A stretch of DNA of 8,280 nt, from contig SKPV01000069.1 in NCBI GenBank assembly GCA_007119345.1, positions 1 through 8,280 of the forward strand. Direction: 5' to 3'. The notes beneath the pieces were generated by a model. The model was given only the letters and a program-made list of their open reading frames with translations, did not search any database and was not told the origin of the DNA. The position numbers and the translations under genes were made by a program. Origin of the DNA: Halovivax sp. (GTDB taxonomy: Archaea > Halobacteriota > Halobacteria > Halobacteriales > Natrialbaceae). Shown here piece after piece: positions 5,056-8,280 of this stretch. The first letter of the stretch is position 1. Every line of letters begins with the position of its first letter.

Positions 5056-5070
5056 CCTAATAGCAATAGA
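5056..5070 (+). promoter_or_regulatory. AT-rich promoter element of the second zinc-protein gene
   Basis: CCTAATAGCAATAGA is the only AT-rich patch in the 148-nt gap and ends 25 nt before the ATG at 5095. It fits a TATA region for a leaderless transcript and marks the gene as its own transcription unit. It also argues against the longer in-frame start at 4966, which would place this promoter inside the coding region. Confidence 0.5.
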
Positions 5071-5094
5071 TTCGCAGTGGCCGATAGAGCACGA

Positions 5095-5253
5095 ATGCCC
5101 GAATGCCAGAACTGCGGCTCGTTCGTCACCGACGCCTACGCCAGGGTGTTCACGCCGCCCGACGTCGACGATCCCCGGGTGTGCCCGGACTGCACCGACA
5201 AGATCCGCGACGGCGCCGACGTCCGGACCGCGAGGTCGCCGCGCGGAAACTGA
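5095..5253 (+). CDS. Small two-CxxC zinc protein (DUF7563-like)
   Basis: This 52-residue protein reads MPECQNCGSFVTDAYARVF at its start and has two cysteine pairs, CQNC (4-7) and CPDC (30-33), around a segment with RVF-PPDVDDPRVCP. The pairs should hold one zinc ion. The arrangement matches small uncharacterised haloarchaeal proteins that I recall as DUF7563; no function is known. The frame is open back to 4966, but those 43 residues are not family-like, and the ATG at 5095 gives the conserved MPECQNCGS N-terminus with an AT-rich promoter element just upstream. It lies between another tiny zinc protein and the helicase gene, all on the plus strand, with 234 nt before the helicase. Confidence 0.85.
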   Translation: MPECQNCGSFVTDAYARVFTPPDVDDPRVCPDCTDKIRDGADVRTARSPRGN

Positions 5254-5454
5254 GACCGACGATCCCCCGCCCGGACCGCCGGCCGCTCGGCTCGACGGCT
5301 CCAGTCCGTCGATCCAACCCCCGGTTCGACCTCGCCCCTCGGCTGCAACCCCCGGGCCGGATCGTCGGTCGATTCCGTTCGGGACGGCCGGGTCGAATTC
5401 GGGGTCGTCGGGGACGACTGATTCACTCGAAGCGCCGTCGAACGAAACCCACGT
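5254..5454. other. Gene-free C-rich spacer before the helicase
   Basis: This gap is pyrimidine-leaning, with several CCCCC runs, and has no frame with haloarchaeal-like composition. I see no RNA gene, strong hairpin or repeat in it. It probably holds the transcript end of the small zinc protein and the upstream promoter region of the helicase. Confidence 0.5.
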
Positions 5455-5461
5455 CACTTAT
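5455..5461 (+). promoter_or_regulatory. TATA-like promoter of the helicase-M24 operon
   Basis: CACTTAT begins 33 nt before the ATG at 5488, in the same position and with the same sequence as the element before the repeat-tailed gene. It would give a leaderless transcript and favours the ATG at 5488 over an upstream in-frame TTG (5467), which would lie only 12 nt from the element. Confidence 0.55.
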
Positions 5462-5487
5462 GGGGGTTGCGACCATGTACGGTGACA

Positions 5488-7359
5488 ATGACCACGTCCG
5501 ACACGACTGTCAGCCGTCTCTTCGGTGGGCCGGGGAGCGGGAAGACGACGGCGCTTCTCGACCACGTCGACGAAATTCTGGAGGAAGATGACGTCACGTT
5601 CCGCGACATCTTGGTCGTCTCCTACACGCGGGCGGCCGCCCAGGAGGTTCGCGAGCGGCTGGCCGAGCGCCTGGACGAATCGCCGCGCGCGCTGCAGGGC
5701 AACGTCTGTACGATGCACGCGAAGGCGTACGAGCTGTTGGACCTCTCTCGGGGCGACGTCATCGGCGAGTCGGACAAAGAGGAGTTCTGCGAGGAGTACG
5801 GCATCGAGTACGAGGACGAGTACAGCGGCGCCGGCCGTCGGACGGCGCGCTCGACGACCATCGGCAACAAGATCATCGCCACGAGCCAGTGGCTCCAGCG
5901 AACCCGCCGCGACGTCGCCGACTGGTACGACGTCCCCTTCCAGTGGAACGTCGAGGAGGTCCGCCTGCCGCCGGAGATCGACCCGAACGCCCAGGAGGGT
6001 AACAAGTACACCCCGACCTGGCCCTCGGACGACGACCGGACCGACGTCCCGGAGGCGATCCGCGCCTGGCGCTCGTACAAGGGCCGGGAGGGCAAGGTCG
6101 GCTTCGCGGACATGTTAGAGCGCGTCAAACAGCGCTCGCTCGTGCCGAGCGTCGACTACCTCGTCATCGACGAGTTTCAGGACATCACCACCCTCCAGTA
6201 CGACGTCTACCAGGAGTGGAAACCCCACGTGAAGCGGGTGCTGATCGCCGGCGACGACGACCAGGTCGTCTACTCCTGGCAGGGTGCGGATCCCGCGCTC
6301 TTGCTCGAGGAGGAGGTCGACGACGACGTCATCCTGCCGAACTCCTACCGGCTGCCGTCGAACGTCCTGAACGCCGTCAATCGGGAGATCAGCCACATCG
6401 AGGTCCGCCAGGACAAGGACCTCAACCCGCGGAAGGAAGGCGGAGCCGTCGAGGCCCGACAGGGCGGTTCGATGCTCGACGTCGTGCGAATGGTCCGACG
6501 GAGCCTCGTCGAGGACGACGGGACGATCATGCTGCTGTTCCGGGCGCGCTACCAGATGTTCCAGTTCATCGACGAGTTCATCACCGAGGGCGTCCCCTTC
6601 ACCGCCCTGACCGACCAGCGGATGTGGACCGACCGGCTGACCCAGTACGTCCGCGCCGTCGAGGCCATCGAGGCCGGCGAGGACGTCGACGGTCTCCAGG
6701 CACGCCGGCTCGCCGACATGCTCCAGGACTCGGCGTTCGGCACCAACGAGCGCGACGCGCTCTTCGACGCCATCGACGAGCTCCAGGAGGAAGCCGACGT
6801 CGACGATCTCGAGGACCTCACCGTGCCGGCCGACGTGATCGACGACCACGTCCCCTTCATGCCGGACTCGACGTCCGCGGCCGACATGCTGCGGAAGGTG
6901 ACCAGCTTCCAGAAGAAGTCCGTCCGCGCGTACTTCGCCATCGGCCAGTACAAGGGAATGGACACCGACCGGGTGCGGGTGGGCACCATCCACTCCGCGA
7001 AGGGTCGCGAGGCCGACCACGTCTTCGTCGCCACCGACCTAACGGAGAAGGTCGTCGAGCAGATGGTCGCCTCCGTCGACGACCCCGAGGACGTCCCCGG
7101 CGTCGACGAGTTCACCAAGACCACCTCGCCCGTCCCGGTCCTCACCGACAACGAGCGCCGCGTCTTCTACGTCGGGATGTCGCGCGCCCGCGAGCGGCTC
7201 GTCCTCCTCGAGAATCTCGTCGACGGGGCGCCCACGCTCCCGATCGACGTCCTGCTCAACAACCGGATCACGGGCGCCGACATCGACGAGCTCGTCGAGC
7301 AGGCCCAGCGACCCCTCGAGAGCGAGCCCGAGGCCGAGCCGGAAGCCGAAGCGCCGTGA
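5488..7359 (+). CDS. UvrD/Rep-family SF1 DNA helicase
   Basis: This 623-residue protein is a complete superfamily-1A helicase, expected to unwind DNA 3'-5' with ATP in repair or replication restart. All core motifs are intact: Q-like lead and Walker A GGPGSGKT (13-20), motif Ia VVSYTRAAAQEV, a TMHA motif, motif II DEFQD (228-232), motif III LIAGDDDQVVYSWQGAD (252-268), motif IV region NSYRLPSNV, motif V VGTIHSAKGREADHV (498-512) and motif VI FYVGMSRARERLVL (560-573). There is no nuclease domain as in AddA/RecB. It ends in a short Glu/Ala/Pro tail (about 610-623). At 623 residues it is shorter than bacterial UvrD (about 720), typical of the archaeal type. The stop overlaps the start of the M24-like gene by 4 nt, so the two are probably translated together. 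The exact pathway cannot be read from the sequence. Confidence 0.95.
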   Translation: MTTSDTTVSRLFGGPGSGKTTALLDHVDEILEEDDVTFRDILVVSYTRAAAQEVRERLAERLDESPRALQGNVCTMHAKAYELLDLSRGDVIGESDKEEFCEEYGIEYEDEYSGAGRRTARSTTIGNKIIATSQWLQRTRRDVADWYDVPFQWNVEEVRLPPEIDPNAQEGNKYTPTWPSDDDRTDVPEAIRAWRSYKGREGKVGFADMLERVKQRSLVPSVDYLVIDEFQDITTLQYDVYQEWKPHVKRVLIAGDDDQVVYSWQGADPALLLEEEVDDDVILPNSYRLPSNVLNAVNREISHIEVRQDKDLNPRKEGGAVEARQGGSMLDVVRMVRRSLVEDDGTIMLLFRARYQMFQFIDEFITEGVPFTALTDQRMWTDRLTQYVRAVEAIEAGEDVDGLQARRLADMLQDSAFGTNERDALFDAIDELQEEADVDDLEDLTVPADVIDDHVPFMPDSTSAADMLRKVTSFQKKSVRAYFAIGQYKGMDTDRVRVGTIHSAKGREADHVFVATDLTEKVVEQMVASVDDPEDVPGVDEFTKTTSPVPVLTDNERRVFYVGMSRARERLVLLENLVDGAPTLPIDVLLNNRITGADIDELVEQAQRPLESEPEAEPEAEAP

Positions 7360-8280
7360 CGGCGCCGGCGATCGAACCGATCCGAGCGGCCCTCGCGGAC
7401 CGGGGCGCCGACGCCTTCGTCCACGCCGGCTCGCCGTCCGATCCCGGTCTGGACTACCTCCGCGCCCGAGGGTCTCCCACCGTCGACGCGGGGTCGACGA
7501 TCGCCGCGGCCGTCACCCCCGACGCCGAGTTCGCTCTCGCCGCCGATGCGGATCGCCATCCGGCCGAGCGCCTCGCCGTCGCCCTGTGCGATCGCGGGCT
7601 GTCCGGGACGCTTCTCGCGCCGCCGTCGATCCCCCACGACGCGGCGCTCTACCTCGAGGGTGCGGGATTCGAGCTCGCCTCGAGCGACGCCCTCGACCGG
7701 GCGCGGGCGATCAAGACGGCGGCGGCGGTCGAGCGAATCGAGCGGGCGCAAGCGGCCGCGAGCGCGGGCCTCGATCGAGCCGCGTCGGTGCTGGCGGGCG
7801 CGACGGTCGAGGACGGTCGCCTCCACCGGGACGGCGCGCCCCTGACGGCCGAGCGCCTCCGACGGCTCGCCGACGTGGCGGTCGTCGAATCGGGCGCCGT
7901 CCCGGCCGGGTCCACGCGAGTCGAGACCGTCGGCTCGCCGGCCGAGCCCCGTCCGCCGGCGAACGGTGACGGCGCGACGGGACCGGACGAGCCGCTCCGT
8001 TCCGGCGAGCCCCTCGTCCTCGAACTGGCGCCCCGCGAGCCGTCGGGGTACCGGGCCGGACTCGTCAGGACGCTCGTCCCCGGCACCGACGGCGGCTGGG
8101 AGCGGCGAGCGCACGTCGCCGTCGAGAGCGCGCTGCGCTCGGCGAGGACGATGCTCGCCGCGGACGGGGCGACCGTGGATGCCGTCGAGACGGAACTCGA
8201 GGCGGAAGTGCGTTCCTTCGGCTTCGGTCGGGGAGCGTCGGGATCGGTCCACGGAGTCGGGCTCGAGGCGCGCGAGCGGC
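7356..8280 (+). CDS. M24 (Xaa-Pro dipeptidase-like) family protein, partial; metal ligands altered
   Basis: The frame opens with GTG at 7356, overlapping the helicase stop by 4 nt (GTGA), and stays open for 308 codons to the window edge, so the C-terminus is missing. The N-terminal part resembles a creatinase-type domain (about 1-120), followed by RARAIKTAAAVERIERAQ, the usual entry to the pita-bread fold of M24 peptidases. Where active enzymes have two metal-binding aspartates in a V-D-x-G-(x)8-D-x-T-R pattern, this protein has LELAPREPSGYRAGLVRT: Glu223 and Ala234 occupy those places with the right 11-residue spacing. The His ligand is present (His299 in VHGVGLE). The remaining two Glu ligands lie beyond the window. 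It may be a non-catalytic M24 homologue. No Shine-Dalgarno is seen; translation probably depends on coupling to the helicase. Confidence 0.85.
   Translation, partial: MTAPAIEPIRAALADRGADAFVHAGSPSDPGLDYLRARGSPTVDAGSTIAAAVTPDAEFALAADADRHPAERLAVALCDRGLSGTLLAPPSIPHDAALYLEGAGFELASSDALDRARAIKTAAAVERIERAQAAASAGLDRAASVLAGATVEDGRLHRDGAPLTAERLRRLADVAVVESGAVPAGSTRVETVGSPAEPRPPANGDGATGPDEPLRSGEPLVLELAPREPSGYRAGLVRTLVPGTDGGWERRAHVAVESALRSARTMLAADGATVDAVETELEAEVRSFGFGRGASGSVHGVGLEARER

Noticed and set aside
4966..5094. 43-residue N-terminal extension of the second zinc protein
   Set aside because: The conserved N-terminus MPECQNCGS begins at 5095 and an AT-rich promoter patch occupies the extension.
6115..7020. 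301-codon minus-strand frame opposite the helicase
   Set aside because: It is the shadow of an intact helicase with all motifs; its product is Val/Asp/Leu-rich without a domain.
7167..8252. 361-codon minus-strand frame opposite the M24-like gene
   Set aside because: It is Arg-rich and lacks any motif, while the plus-strand frame shows M24 features and couples to the helicase stop.
1..8280. tRNA, rRNA, insertion sequence or phage genes
   Set aside because: I saw no tRNA-like cloverleaf, rRNA signature, transposase motif or terminal inverted repeats flanking a mobile gene.

Overview
The window looks like chromosomal DNA of a haloarchaeon. The DNA is very GC-rich, the real reading frames encode strongly acidic proteins, and two secreted proteins begin with a twin-arginine signal ending in a lipobox (LAGC), as halophilic archaea prefer. 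Several genes have a TATA-like element 24-34 nt before the start codon and no Shine-Dalgarno, which suggests leaderless transcripts. Many long opposite-strand frames are Arg/Val/Ala-rich shadows and are not annotated.

Layout. At 126-407 (+) lies a small HalOD1-type protein. It converges on a minus-strand block: a winged-helix regulator (2814-2443), a duplicated His-rich TAT lipoprotein of unknown function (2148-1042) and, 6 nt downstream, a halocyanin-like blue-copper lipoprotein (1035-445). The regulator and the lipoprotein are separated by a 294-bp gap holding 32-bp tandem repeats. Further upstream, still on the minus strand, are a small haloarchaeal protein with a 9-residue-repeat tail (3320-2931) and the E1-like SAMP-activating enzyme UbaA (4215-3391). 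About 550 bp without a convincing gene follow (4216-4766), mostly purine-rich degenerate repeats. The plus strand then carries two tiny two-CxxC zinc-finger proteins (4767-4946 and 5095-5253), a complete UvrD/Rep-type SF1 helicase (5488-7359) and, overlapping it by 4 nt, the start of an M24 (aminopeptidase P/Xaa-Pro dipeptidase-like) protein that runs off the window end.

How the parts may work together. The regulator, His-rich lipoprotein and halocyanin form a plausible unit: a cytoplasmic DNA-binding protein controlling two lipoproteins on the outer face of the membrane, one carrying a type-1 copper site and one with two copies of a conserved His-rich module. This is the best candidate here for an undescribed system; the functional link is inferred from gene order only. 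UbaA serves ubiquitin-like protein modification and sulfur transfer and looks independent. The helicase and M24-like protein are translationally coupled, and the M24 protein seems to lack two metal-binding aspartates, so it may not be a peptidase.
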